From Bombyx mori (Eukaryota > Arthropoda > Insecta > Lepidoptera > Bombycidae): a DNA stretch of 64,000 nt. The stretch lies in assembly GCF_030269925.1 (NCBI RefSeq), contig NC_085117.1, forward strand, positions 5,174,231 to 5,238,230, read 5' to 3'. The notes beneath the pieces are model-generated. The model made no database searches. It was not told where the DNA came from and saw only the letters and a list, made by a program, of their open reading frames with translations. The translations under genes and the position numbers were made by a program. Positions 51,201 to 55,688 of the stretch are shown here, in pieces. Each line of letters starts with the position of its first letter. The stretch's first letter is position 1.

Positions 51201-51441
51201 GGTGACGAATTTACGTTGTAGATATCTATGGGCTCCAGTAACCACTTAACATCAGGTGGGCTGTGAGCTCGTCCACCCATCAAAGCAATAAAAAAACTAC
51301 ATCTCTAAAATTTCGTTATAATGACAATAAACTATGGAACGCTTTGCGTCAAAACAGTTACAGTTAAGCATATGATTCGTAAAACCTATATATTATACTA
51401 ATCTATATATTTTGAAATTGCCAACAGGAAAAACGCAGTGA
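11533..51441 (+). CDS. Ser4: Sericin-like secreted silk protein, 34 exons, probably sericin 4
   Basis: Assembled by hand; every intron is GT...AG. Exons: 11533-11568, 12121-12231, 12764-12788, 14014-14037, 15971-16015, 16496-16540, 17192-17236, 18213-18233, 19974-20039, 20775-20939, 22299-22355, 23047-23097, 24876-24920, 25899-25919, 26728-26772, 27137-30600, 31564-31594, 32174-32197, 33706-33753, 34626-34670, 35005-35049, 35876-35896, 36991-37047, 38585-38758, 39870-39923, 40628-40678, 42310-42354, 43073-43093, 44083-44127, 44209-46001, 47556-47571, 48947-48985, 50012-50035, 51428-51441. Total 6813 nt, 2270 residues, no internal stop. Residues 1-12 (MDWTKYLVLFIL) plus the start of exon 2 (MVVVSSTSTS) form a signal peptide. 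Residues about 268-1422 and 1643-2240 are two giant exons with tandem repeats. Expected role: silk-gland glue protein coating fibroin. The name rests on my recollection that sericin 4 has 34 exons and about 2,300 residues; no known enzymatic domain is present. Very short exons mean automated models may miss many of them. Confidence 0.8.
11600..11848 (-). mobile_element. Bm1 SINE, 5'-truncated, intron 1
   Basis: tttttattgctcacgagctt to gtcctgccaccagtaat. Confidence 0.88.
12808..13230 (-). mobile_element. actagtggtc-end element, intron 3
   Basis: ttcgactataatttattgaa through caaatacatggtagtgtgtg to tttttgcttcacgtat. Confidence 0.8.
13621..13846 (-). mobile_element. Bm1 SINE, 5'-truncated, intron 3
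   Basis: Antisense; gagctcacagcccacctggt through ggcagggtggtgatacctac. Confidence 0.88.
14090..14660 (-). pseudogene. Decayed RTE-type LINE reverse transcriptase C-terminus
   Basis: Antisense frames give KTLIRPAVLYESAFW, KVAGERRLHAEEMLMMRWM and CGVTRMDRI, characteristic of the last part of RTE-group polyproteins. Stops and shifts interrupt it. The tail at 14140-14215 (cagtcacctggggtcggcgc, reading +) belongs to the same element. Lies in intron 4. Confidence 0.7.
14930..15118 (+). mobile_element. MITE with tcgaggggtgaaagg ends, intron 4
   Basis: ggtttaagcgacattt ... gtctttcacctctcgatatt. Confidence 0.65.
15500..15715 (+). mobile_element. CTAG-flanked RTE-type repeat, intron 4
   Basis: ctagcgacccgccctcgctt ... 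tccagtagtttcggagcc ... ataatattagtatagat. Confidence 0.7.
16045..16245 (-). mobile_element. LINE 3' UTR fragment, intron 5
   Basis: gcctatttcagattctcct, gtaggtgagctcacggggct and a degraded hairpin near 16205-16240. Confidence 0.7.
16690..17098 (+). mobile_element. Nearly full-length Bm1 SINE, intron 6
   Basis: tRNA-like head with B box (gtgttcgaatcccgc), middle (ttccacggtgaaggaataac), body and tail (cccatctaagcaatatatt). Ends about 90 bp before exon 7. Confidence 0.9.
17742..18095. mobile_element. Element with gaacgaagttctt inverted ends, intron 7
   Basis: tgaacgaagttcttt at the left, aaggaacttcgttca at the right; relative of 6083-6397 with mostly different interior. Confidence 0.55.
18481..18690 (+). 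mobile_element. 3' end of the agggcaataaa LINE family, intron 8
   Basis: catccggctatggaatgagc, gtaggcagcggcttggctcc and an agggcaataaaaaaa tail, nearly identical to 21837-22040. Confidence 0.85.
18730..19140 (+). mobile_element. CTAG-flanked RTE-type repeat, intron 8
   Basis: ctagcttttgcccgcgactt at the start, gttcctgagattagcgcg and ataatatt at the end. Confidence 0.65.
19145..19360 (+). mobile_element. MITE with tcgaggggtgaaagg ends, right end cut by Bm1
   Basis: Left terminus tcgaggggtgaaagggtatt is intact. The right end stops at aaatagctccccgtaaatg, where Bm1 sequence begins. Confidence 0.75.
19361..19652 (+). mobile_element. Bm1 SINE, headless, intron 8
   Basis: cttccacggtgaaggaataa to cccatctaagcaataaaaaa. 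Confidence 0.88.
20943..21058 (+). mobile_element. RTE-type repeat end, intron 10
   Basis: ctagccgacccgacagacgt ... tcggtccagccgtttaggag, directly after the exon 10 donor. Confidence 0.6.
21240..21560 (-). mobile_element. Nonautonomous repeat shared with 5755-6075
   Basis: Inverted relative; ends in gaagtttcacttctt and gtgcaccaagttgcac. Confidence 0.65.
21600..22040 (+). mobile_element. 5'-truncated LINE, 3' end with coding remnant, intron 10
   Basis: An open frame ends at 21982 (119 codons) and encodes the C-terminal tail of a LINE polyprotein (FHGECSEELFEMIP, RLWNELPSTVFPERYDMSFF). A 3' UTR of about 40 bp and an agggcaataaaa tail follow. Clade (CR1 or jockey group) not settled. Other copies: 1345, 18481, 31255, 46304, 52060. 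Confidence 0.8.
23318..23753 (+). mobile_element. actagtggtc-end element, intron 12
   Basis: ttaatacgtgaagcaaaaac to ttcgactactgcgggaccac then tagt; about 435 bp. Confidence 0.82.
24473..24745 (+). mobile_element. MITE with tcgaggggtgaaagg ends, intron 12
   Basis: tttaagcgacatttcactta ... ccctttcacccctcgatatg. A local expansion (aattaagattacttaactta, repeated) lies inside. Confidence 0.7.
24950..25570 (+). repeat. Minisatellite, about six copies of a 105-bp unit, in intron 13
   Basis: The unit contains gtcagtggggtcctaatg, ttacgagtggggggagcgtg and gttacccccttacttacat. Equivalent points fall at about 25013, 25119, 25226, 25331, 25435 and 25541. The strand is strongly G-rich with runs of 6-7 G. 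Open frames here (25226-25812) are by-products of the repeat. Confidence 0.9.
25571..25812 (+). other. Unassigned stretch after the minisatellite, open frame of unknown status
   Basis: The frame continues past the repeat and ends at 25812, encoding a mixed hydrophilic sequence (VDMNFQEGDVFKRS...). It lies in intron 13 and has no recognisable domain; it could be a fragment of a mobile-element protein. Confidence 0.2.
25800..25855 (+). mobile_element. MITE right-end fragment, intron 13
   Basis: aatgtcgcttaacccaaata then cctttcacccgtcggta. Confidence 0.6.
26058..26275 (+). mobile_element. Bm1 SINE 5' half, intron 14
   Basis: Best-preserved head in the window: A-box region ggcctaaaggataagacg and B box gtgttcgaatcccgc. 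Truncated after tactggtggtagatcctctt. Preceded by part of the LINE hairpin (26031-26057). Confidence 0.85.
26415..26640 (-). mobile_element. MITE with tcgaggggtgaaagg ends, intron 14
   Basis: gaagttcaattaaaaacatc and ttcgcttaaaccaaatagcc; termini eroded. Confidence 0.65.
28435..30400 (+). repeat. Ser4: Twelve 162-bp coding repeats (54 residues) in exon 16
   Basis: Each unit runs TKETKPTPTE, then TKHKHSHHKHKHD, then VIESKPIQEIEKHSE, then a Thr/Glu/Ser stretch. I count twelve VIESKP/AIESKP starts. Some units lack one His-Lys pair (52 residues). Units 1+2 and 3+4 are near-copies as pairs, and unit pairs 6-7 and 11-12 also resemble each other, so expansion went partly by two-unit blocks. Before the repeats, residues from about 268 include an acidic stretch (DNDDDDFSDLDEE). 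The His clusters could bind metal ions; that is inference. Confidence 0.85.
30610..31250. other. Intron 16, mixed degraded sequence
   Basis: tcatcatcatctcaaccact and gaacgtaggcctcttcaatc (30640-30700) look like an RTE-type LINE tail. The remainder shows no clear feature. Confidence 0.4.
31255..31530 (+). mobile_element. Decayed copy of the agggcaataaa LINE, intron 16
   Basis: tactacctggatccgctgtg and agctcccctccacggtattt correspond to the 21770-21900 stretch. Confidence 0.65.
31745..31922 (+). mobile_element. Bm1 SINE fragment, intron 17
   Basis: accaccgccctgtctatttc to gcaggtgggctgtgagc. Confidence 0.85.
31995..32112. mobile_element. Half of the palindromic MITE, intron 17
   Basis: ttgccgctaggggcgctgtt ... 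aaactcgcactaagcacg; right arm of the 9861-10033 family. Confidence 0.7.
32760..33165 (-). mobile_element. Two LINE 3' UTR fragments, intron 18
   Basis: 32760-32880 (ttgctaacactggcc, aagagcagtacttcg) and 33010-33165 (gtaggtgagctcacgggctc). About 130 unrelated bases separate them. Confidence 0.6.
33628..33680 (+). repeat. CT-rich simple repeat before exon 19
   Basis: tctctctctccgtctctctc and similar, 25 bp before the exon 19 acceptor; effectively an extended polypyrimidine tract. Confidence 0.9.
34149..34435 (-). mobile_element. Bm1 SINE, headless, intron 19
   Basis: Antisense from gtggacgagctcacggctca to acgcaaattataattttgcg. Confidence 0.87.
35214..35400 (+). mobile_element. LINE 3' UTR fragment with hairpin, intron 21
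   Basis: Hairpin 35223-35256, then gatccggtggcagattctgc and aaatagcctctcaaggctat; upstream 35140-35210 contains gaacccgtcgcttgcgacga. Confidence 0.78.
35480..35600 (+). mobile_element. RTE-type LINE 3' tail, intron 21
   Basis: ctatgcccagcagtgggta then aaaagggctga. Confidence 0.5.
35625..35715 (+). mobile_element. tRNA-like SINE head, intron 21
   Basis: cttaaacgataagaaggc and a B box ggttcaaatcccgc; no body follows. Confidence 0.5.
36410..36545 (-). mobile_element. Bm1 SINE fragment, intron 22
   Basis: aaacgcattattgcttcacg, ggcagggcggtggtgccta. Confidence 0.75.
37065..37730 (-). mobile_element. tcgaggggtgaaagg MITE split by a second element
   Basis: Left part 37065-37218 (gggtgaaaggctat ... 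gaagttcaattc) and right part 37613-37730 (aaaatatcggattgttg ... ttcgcttaaaccaattagc) are adjoining halves of one copy. About 394 bp between them is foreign. Confidence 0.7.
37219..37612. mobile_element. Nested insertion with partial inverted ends, intron 23
   Basis: Left end has cgtgtggcactcgggaactg then aaagctattgcacagc; right end has gctatgcaatagctta, giving a subterminal inverted match (aagctattgcAcagc against aagctattgcAtagc). GC-rich middle. Class unknown. Confidence 0.55.
37840..37945 (+). mobile_element. Repeat shared with 3610-3730, intron 23
   Basis: gaacaaatcacgcacggtca and ggattccctttgtta. Confidence 0.5.
38440..38535 (+). mobile_element. Repeat shared with 10555-10660, intron 23
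   Basis: atttcaagtgtacaacgata and gtcggctgctcgagtc; ends 50 bp before exon 24. Confidence 0.55.
38785..39040 (+). mobile_element. Two Bm1 SINE fragments, intron 24
   Basis: 38785-38886 (aactgagacttagaaatcat to aagcaataaaaaaa) and 38947-39040 (ccttgcctattgtgt to ctcaaggtttggtgg), both sense and diverged. Confidence 0.65.
39041..39869. other. Rest of intron 24
   Basis: No repeat or coding signal that I can support; two short open frames here lack any domain. Confidence 0.4.
40077..40478 (-). mobile_element. actagtggtc-end element, intron 25
   Basis: actagtggtgccccggtagt to tttttgcttcacgtattaat. Confidence 0.82.
41385..41580 (-). mobile_element. LINE 3' UTR fragment, intron 26
   Basis: agcaagagtagtgcttcgct, a degraded hairpin near 41452-41485 and gcgacgggttcgacgagaa. 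Confidence 0.7.
41600..41741. mobile_element. Palindromic MITE, intron 26
   Basis: Arms gttctcgatagagtaaaagt and acttatacgctatcgagaac. Confidence 0.75.
41995..42232 (-). mobile_element. Bm1 SINE, 5'-truncated, intron 26
   Basis: ggtggacgaagtcacggccc to gtccttccaccagtaat; ends 77 bp before exon 27. Confidence 0.88.
42491..42842 (-). mobile_element. 5'-truncated LINE 3' end with 8-bp target-site duplication, intron 27
   Basis: A T-tract (A-tail on the - strand) starts the insertion; hairpin at 42650-42683. tttgtgcg occurs at both edges (42483-42490 and 42843-42850). The sequence outside (42425-42490 and 42843-42960) rejoins into one copy of the 10555 repeat family, confirming the edges. Confidence 0.8.
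43650..43815 (-). mobile_element. Bm1 SINE 5' head, intron 28
   Basis: Antisense tRNA-like head (gggattcgaacctaggtac ... tattaggccgcgacgac) with the adjoining middle segment. Confidence 0.7.
44538..45700 (+). repeat. Ser4: About ten 120-bp coding repeats (40 residues) in exon 30
   Basis: The unit begins NSGSVAYATAQSQASSQQQG and continues LGNGDGIVYLEKAKSQGGQG. Starts fall every 120 bases from 44538. The four units at about 44658-45137 are almost base-for-base identical, whereas the outer ones (from about 45378) are diverged. The Ser/Gln/Gly/Ala composition with short hydrophobic SVAYA and IVYLE patches resembles sericin or adhesive silk proteins. Repeat character and composition differ completely from exon 16 although the two exons hold the same place in their modules. 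Confidence 0.85.
46237..46618. mobile_element. Composite: inverted Bm1 piece, LINE piece, sense Bm1, intron 30
   Basis: 46237-46300 antisense Bm1 end; 46304-46380 agggcaataaa-LINE fragment (gtaggcagtggcttgactct); 46385-46618 sense Bm1 to its A-tail. Confidence 0.75.
46620..47052 (-). mobile_element. actagtggtc-end element, intron 30
   Basis: actagtggtcgcccaatagt to tttttgcttcacatatt, directly abutting the Bm1 A-tail. Confidence 0.82.
47140..47390 (-). mobile_element. tcgaggggtgaaagg MITE, complete, intron 30
   Basis: atcgagggggaaaggttatt at one end, ggcttttcactcttcgatag at the other; about 250 bp. Confidence 0.75.
47960..48215 (+). mobile_element. tcgaggggtgaaagg MITE, complete, intron 31
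   Basis: attcgaggagtgaaaggcga to gttcacctctcaatatg; opposite orientation to 47140-47390. Confidence 0.75.
48216..48946. other. Rest of intron 31
   Basis: AT-rich. 48770-48905 (acacttaaacctaaaaaaac, cgcgttcccgcc) is a diverged relative of the repeat at 50703-50940. Confidence 0.45.
49060..49560 (+). mobile_element. RTE tail followed by jockey-type LINE 3' UTR, intron 32
   Basis: 49100-49145 has cctatgtccagcagtggatg (RTE end). 49190-49530 is the best match to the 3' UTR of the full-length LINE: hairpin 49348-49381, ctccttcggaggcgctcggg, ctgtcctggtgaaact. Confidence 0.78.
50172..50408 (-). mobile_element. Bm1 SINE, 5'-truncated, intron 33
   Basis: attttttgttgcttagatgg to ggtcctaccaccagtaat. 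Confidence 0.9.
50660..50940 (+). mobile_element. Bm1 scrap and a roughly 240-bp repeat shared with 62092-62318, intron 33
   Basis: 50660-50705 is an antisense Bm1 scrap. 50703-50940 (ttcttcaggtttaaatgtgt, gaaacagagccgctgaacgt, ccactgaaaaagtctcagta) recurs inverted at 62092-62318. Confidence 0.7.
51027..51295 (+). mobile_element. Bm1 SINE, headless, intron 33
   Basis: aaaattataatttgcgtgat to aagcaataaaaaa; about 130 bp before the final coding exon. Confidence 0.9.
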
Positions 51442-51793
51442 AGAAGCGTGAACCATGAAACCGAACAACTAAACATCAAACAAATCAATTGTTCTAACAT
51501 AATTTTCTAAACCTGCAATTAACACATAATTACAACCTATTCATTTGCTTTACCACAAAAAAAAAGAAATCATTCTTGGATTCGCGAAAACATATAAATA
51601 TATAAGATTAAAGTCCACAGAATTCATTATTAAACTTTTTTTTTAACTAATCACAATTACTTTACTTTCTCATTCGAATCGTTGGGATTATGGAAAACAT
51701 TTATCAGGGCTTTATGGGCGAAACGGCAAATATTTATACTAACAGCTGATAAAACGCCGCCATTTTCTAACAACTTTTAACTGACCAGCGATT

Positions 51794-51799
51794 AATAAA
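51794..51799 (+). promoter_or_regulatory. Possible polyadenylation signal of the sericin-like gene
   Basis: The first AATAAA after the stop codon, 353 nt downstream. ATTAAA variants at 51608 and 51629 are closer alternatives. The true 3' end cannot be chosen by eye. Confidence 0.3.
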
Positions 51800-52581
51800 T
51801 TTGTAATGTTTTAAAATAATTTAGTAATAAAACAAATAAACAGTTACGTGTGCGGTTAATTTAAATAGTGGAAATAAAAATGAATGAAACAGATAAAATG
51901 CTTTTTTAATTGTCCGAACCATCGATATATTATCGATGGTCCGAACGTCCAAAAACTTGGTGGGGTTGTTTGTGGAGTGTGTTAGTTCGTTCATCGAACC
52001 CTTCTTTTCACTCGATTTTGACAGAGTTTTCGTGGTCATCACTTCAGGTATTGGTGGCTCTGAATGGAGTGCTCTGAGAAACTGTTTGAGATGATACCAT
52101 CATCTCGTTTACACCATCGCACCGCCCGCCACCGGAGTAGAGTTCATACACTACCTGGAGCCACTGCGTTCATCCACAGTGCGTTTCCAGAGATCTTTTT
52201 TGCAACATACTATCGGACTTTGGAATGAACCCCCCTCCACGGGGTTTCCAACCCCCCTCCACGGGGTTTCCCGAGCGCTATGACATTTCCTTCTCCAAAC
52301 GAGGCTTGTGGAGAGTGCTTAACAGTAGGCAACGGCTTCGCTGTACCCCCTGGCATTGATGACGGCCATAGGCGAGGGTAATCACTATTATGTTGTTGGA
52401 ACGTTTGCCTTCGTTTGCCGCTAGGGGCGCTGTTCCAACTGCATACAAATTTCAGTTAACTTTTACACTATCGAGAACGTTAAAAAACTCGCACTAAGCA
52501 CACACCACACGAATGTATGCCCTATGTGGATACGAATCTACCCATGATCCTCGGCACAAAAGTGACGGCCGCTAACTTTTG
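51800..52581 (+). other. Intergenic sequence between the sericin-like gene and the LINE
   Basis: 52060-52390 is an agggcaataaa-LINE 3' fragment with an internal 22-bp tandem duplication at about 52228-52271. 52395-52503 is half of the palindromic MITE. 52510-52581 is an antisense tRNA-like sequence into which the full-length LINE was inserted. 51800-52060 shows nothing I can name. Confidence 0.6.
52567..52581. repeat. Probable target-site duplication, left copy
   Basis: ggccgctaacttttg, matching 57723-57737 (ggccgctaactcttg) with one difference. Confidence 0.6.
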
Positions 52582-52756
52582 AAAGTTTACTGGTGGCCCG
52601 AAGGCCTTTCCAGTTTCACCAGGACAGGTGGGCGAGCAAAGGCTCAGCCAAGAGGGGTGGGATTTGCTAACAACTGCCCGAGCGCCTCCGAAGGAGACCT
52701 AACAACTCAAGAGCAATTGTTTCGCGAATGAATCTACTACCGGATCGGAATCGCGA

Positions 52757-52790
52757 CCCGCTGAGAAGATCCGGCGAGAAACTCAGCGGG
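52757..52790 (-). other. Hairpin in the LINE 3' UTR
   Basis: A 9-bp perfect stem (CCCGCTGAG with CTCAGCGGG) around a 16-nt loop, starting 12 nt after the ORF2 stop. The same fold is found in truncated copies at 9576-9609, 35223-35256, 42650-42683 and 49348-49381, where the stem reads CCCACTGAG/CTCAGTGGG. Likely recognised by the element's own reverse transcriptase. Confidence 0.65.
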
Positions 52791-52802
52791 CTGATGCATG
52801 GG

Positions 52803-55685
52803 TTAGGTTGCACGTCGACCTCTTTGTCGAGTTCGACGAGTACGGTTACCGGGGTCCCTAAGCCTGCCCCTAGTATTAGAGCTGAAGGCATCTAATGCAA
52901 AGGTTATTGGATCTGATGGATCCGTAAGGACGTGTCTAGGGCGTCGACGGTGACTGGCTCCTGCATGATCAGGATTCGGGGAGTAGTCAGCGGCGGCAAC
53001 GATAAGGCGATTATCATGACGCATAGCCTTATCGAAGTATCGTTCCGACGCTGACTTCATGTATTTCCGAATTGATTCGAGGCCCAGGTCGTCGTGTAGG
53101 TCAACGTTCCTCACGAACCACGGAGCCCCGACAGCTAACCTGCAAAAGCGGGATTGTAGGGATTGGAGGGTGTCTATGTGTGTGCGGGCCACGTGAGCGA
53201 ACACCACACTCGCGTAAGTCATGACGGGCCTTATGCAAGTTTTGTAAAGTGTCACCTTGTTCCGAAGGGACATTTTACTCCGCTTACAGATCATGGGGTA
53301 GAGTCTACCGAGAATAAACGCGGCACGGTCACGGACTGATTTTATATGCGGGCGGAATGTCATCGATGCATCCAGGGTAACGCCCAGGTACTTGACCTTC
53401 CTGGCCCAGGGTATGGGTTGTCTAAAGAGAGTAATCGGGGGTGTGAGATTCCTCCTCCTAATCCGGGAGGAAATCCGTGTGGAGCTTCCCCTCTGAAATA
53501 GCACCGCAGTACTTTTCGCTGGGTTGATGTCTATGCGCCATTTTCGGAACCACTGTCCTAGGGCTAGGGCTGCGCTCTGAAGCTTCTTCGCGATTAGGGA
53601 CTTATTTCTACTAGAATAGTAAACAGTCGTGTCGTCGGCGAATAAAGCTAAATGGGTCGGCGGCGACCGGGGAATATCGTTGACGAATAAGCTAAATAGG
53701 AGGGGTGAGAGGACAGAGCCTTGCGGGACTCCAGCTGTGAGAGGTCGTGGGGAAGAGCGGGTTCCCTCGACTCGATATCGAAAAGAGCGGTTCGACAAGA
53801 AGTCCCGTATGATGAGCACGAGACTATCCGGCACGCCCATGTTGAATAGTTTGAAAATCAAACCATTGTGCCAGACTTTGTCGAACGCTTTTGCGACGTC
53901 GAAGAAGAGAGCTCCCGTGTATAACGGTTTTGGTCGATTAAGCCCCACAAGAATGTGCTCCGTGAGGCGGTGCACCTGTTGAACGCATGAGTGATTTGTA
54001 CGGAATCCGAATTGTTCATCGATAAGAATGCCCTTGGATGAGACGAAGTCTCTGAGGCGTTTGTAGAGCAGACGCTCATACAGTTTGCCTAGAGACATGA
54101 GGAGGCTAATCGGGCGGTAGCTCGTCGGATGATTTTTTGGTTTACCGGGTTTATGTATGCCGATAACGTCCGCTTCTTTCCACACCGCGGGAAAGATACA
54201 GTTCGCCATAGCGGCATTGAAAATAGATGCCAACATCACGATGAGTTGGACGGGTAGAAGTTTAATAACGCGGTTGGATATACCGTCGGAACCGGGAGCC
54301 TTGCGAGGACGTAGGTCTTTGATCAAGTCTTTAACTTCCATCGGGGTGACGGGTGGTAACGCATCAGAGGGTGGCAAGGAGGCTCTACGTTCTACCTCAC
54401 TGTCTACTAATTCTACATGAACAGGGTCCACGGATTGAGTGCTGGGCGTGCACTGGGTTTGCAATGTATCGGCCAGCAGCTCTGCTTTTTCGTCATCATC
54501 GAACGCCGCGAGTCGGCCTGAGGGGCCTACGAGGGGGGGCATAGTTACTACCGTATCCGATTTGAGAGTACGAGCTAAGCGGTAGTAAGACCTTTGGGAG
54601 GGCGCGAGTCCTTCTAAGAAATCAGACCATCTGGCATCTCGGACTTCGGCGATGCGAGACTTTACGTCGCGTTGTAGGGCACGCATTCGAATACGATTTT
54701 CCGCGGTAGGATACCTGTCGTAGGCGCGTATCGAGGCGTTCTTAGCTCTAAGGAGTTCCCTAATATCGTCGGACAATTTGAAGCGGTGAAGGAAGTCCTC
54801 CGCTACAACTTGTTTCGATGACCTATCTAATGTCGAGGTGATGTGTGACGTTAAGATGTCTATGGCTTCAGCGGTATCCTGAGGAGACGGGATAGAGTCC
54901 GGGTTAAACGGGAGCGATGGTGGATCAGATTCAGCCAGGCTGATGCCCAGCGTGTGCCAATCCATCACAGTCCTCGTGACGGGAACGGAATCGGGAGCGC
55001 GACCGAGCTTCATAACGACGGGACGGTGGTCTGAATCTAACTCTGAAACTACTTCGATCGAGTATAAGCGCAGAGTTACGTTTTTTAATAACGCTATGTC
55101 GAGTATATCCGGGCGATGCGCGATATTTAGCGGGTAGTGAGTCGGGGTTAGCGGAGCGACGATATCGAAGGCGAGATCATCGACTAACGCGTCAAGCCGC
55201 CTGCCATTCGGGGTTGTGGTGTGTGAGTTCCACCTGATGTGTTTACAATTTAGGTCGCCCGCCAGAATGACAGAGCTCCCCATACCGAGCAGCGCCTCGA
55301 TATCACTGCTTAGAACGATCTTATCCGGTGGAAGATAAACGGACGCGATAACGATCGGCGCGTGTCCCGTCAGTGAGATTCGGCACACTGATGCTTCGAT
55401 ATTAGCGAGCGCGGGAGGATCGAGCGGGACGCAATGCAGGGCTCTTCTATAGTAAATGACGGTACCACCACCACGGGCAGAGAGCCTGTCCTTCCTGACC
55501 ATGTTATAGTTCGCGATTTTAGGGTCACGGCGCGCGGGCTTAAGTAGGGTCTCCTGCACTAAAAAGATATCAATTTGGTGGTCACGCAAAAAGTCAGAAA
55601 CCTGATCACGTTGATTTGCGAGACCGTAAGCGTTAAAAAATCCTATCGTTACGGATAGGGGCTTTATTCTACTTATATACGCCAT
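52803..55685 (-). CDS. LINE ORF2, endonuclease and reverse transcriptase
   Basis: 960 residues, in the normal range for jockey elements. Endonuclease (about 10-230): VQET with the catalytic Glu, GDLN, and SDHRPVV at about residue 218. Reverse transcriptase (about 460-750): KAPGSDGISN, SYRPISLL, motif A FFDVAKAFD (about 595), motif B GVPQGSVLSPLLF, motif C FADD (about 682; Phe for the commoner Tyr, as in many LINEs), and KYLGVTLD. No RNase H or C-terminal CCHC was seen. All catalytic signatures are present, with no stop or frameshift, so the copy may still encode a working enzyme. Confidence 0.92.
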   Translation of the reverse strand: MAYISRIKPLSVTIGFFNAYGLANQRDQVSDFLRDHQIDIFLVQETLLKPARRDPKIANYNMVRKDRLSARGGGTVIYYRRALHCVPLDPPALANIEASVCRISLTGHAPIVIASVYLPPDKIVLSSDIEALLGMGSSVILAGDLNCKHIRWNSHTTTPNGRRLDALVDDLAFDIVAPLTPTHYPLNIAHRPDILDIALLKNVTLRLYSIEVVSELDSDHRPVVMKLGRAPDSVPVTRTVMDWHTLGISLAESDPPSLPFNPDSIPSPQDTAEAIDILTSHITSTLDRSSKQVVAEDFLHRFKLSDDIRELLRAKNASIRAYDRYPTAENRIRMRALQRDVKSRIAEVRDARWSDFLEGLAPSQRSYYRLARTLKSDTVVTMPPLVGPSGRLAAFDDDEKAELLADTLQTQCTPSTQSVDPVHVELVDSEVERRASLPPSDALPPVTPMEVKDLIKDLRPRKAPGSDGISNRVIKLLPVQLIVMLASIFNAAMANCIFPAVWKEADVIGIHKPGKPKNHPTSYRPISLLMSLGKLYERLLYKRLRDFVSSKGILIDEQFGFRTNHSCVQQVHRLTEHILVGLNRPKPLYTGALFFDVAKAFDKVWHNGLIFKLFNMGVPDSLVLIIRDFLSNRSFRYRVEGTRSSPRPLTAGVPQGSVLSPLLFSLFVNDIPRSPPTHLALFADDTTVYYSSRNKSLIAKKLQSAALALGQWFRKWRIDINPAKSTAVLFQRGSSTRISSRIRRRNLTPPITLFRQPIPWARKVKYLGVTLDASMTFRPHIKSVRDRAAFILGRLYPMICKRSKMSLRNKVTLYKTCIRPVMTYASVVFAHVARTHIDTLQSLQSRFCRLAVGAPWFVRNVDLHDDLGLESIRKYMKSASERYFDKAMRHDNRLIVAAADYSPNPDHAGASHRRRPRHVLTDPSDPITFALDAFSSNTRGRLRDPGNRTRRTRQRGRRAT

Positions 55686-55688
55686 TGA

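Larger units (their letters stand above)
47556..51441 (+). other. Ser4: C-terminal exons 31-34, start of a third module
   Basis: Exons of 16, 39, 24 and 14 coding nt. Exon 31 moves phase 0 to phase 1 exactly like exons 3 and 17. Exon 33 is 24 nt and encodes GLFKYLLG, matching GLFASAFS (exon 4) and GVFARGIT (exon 18). Exon 34 adds GKTQ and stops at TGA 51439-51441. The C-terminus thus looks like a truncated third copy of the module start. Confidence 0.65.
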
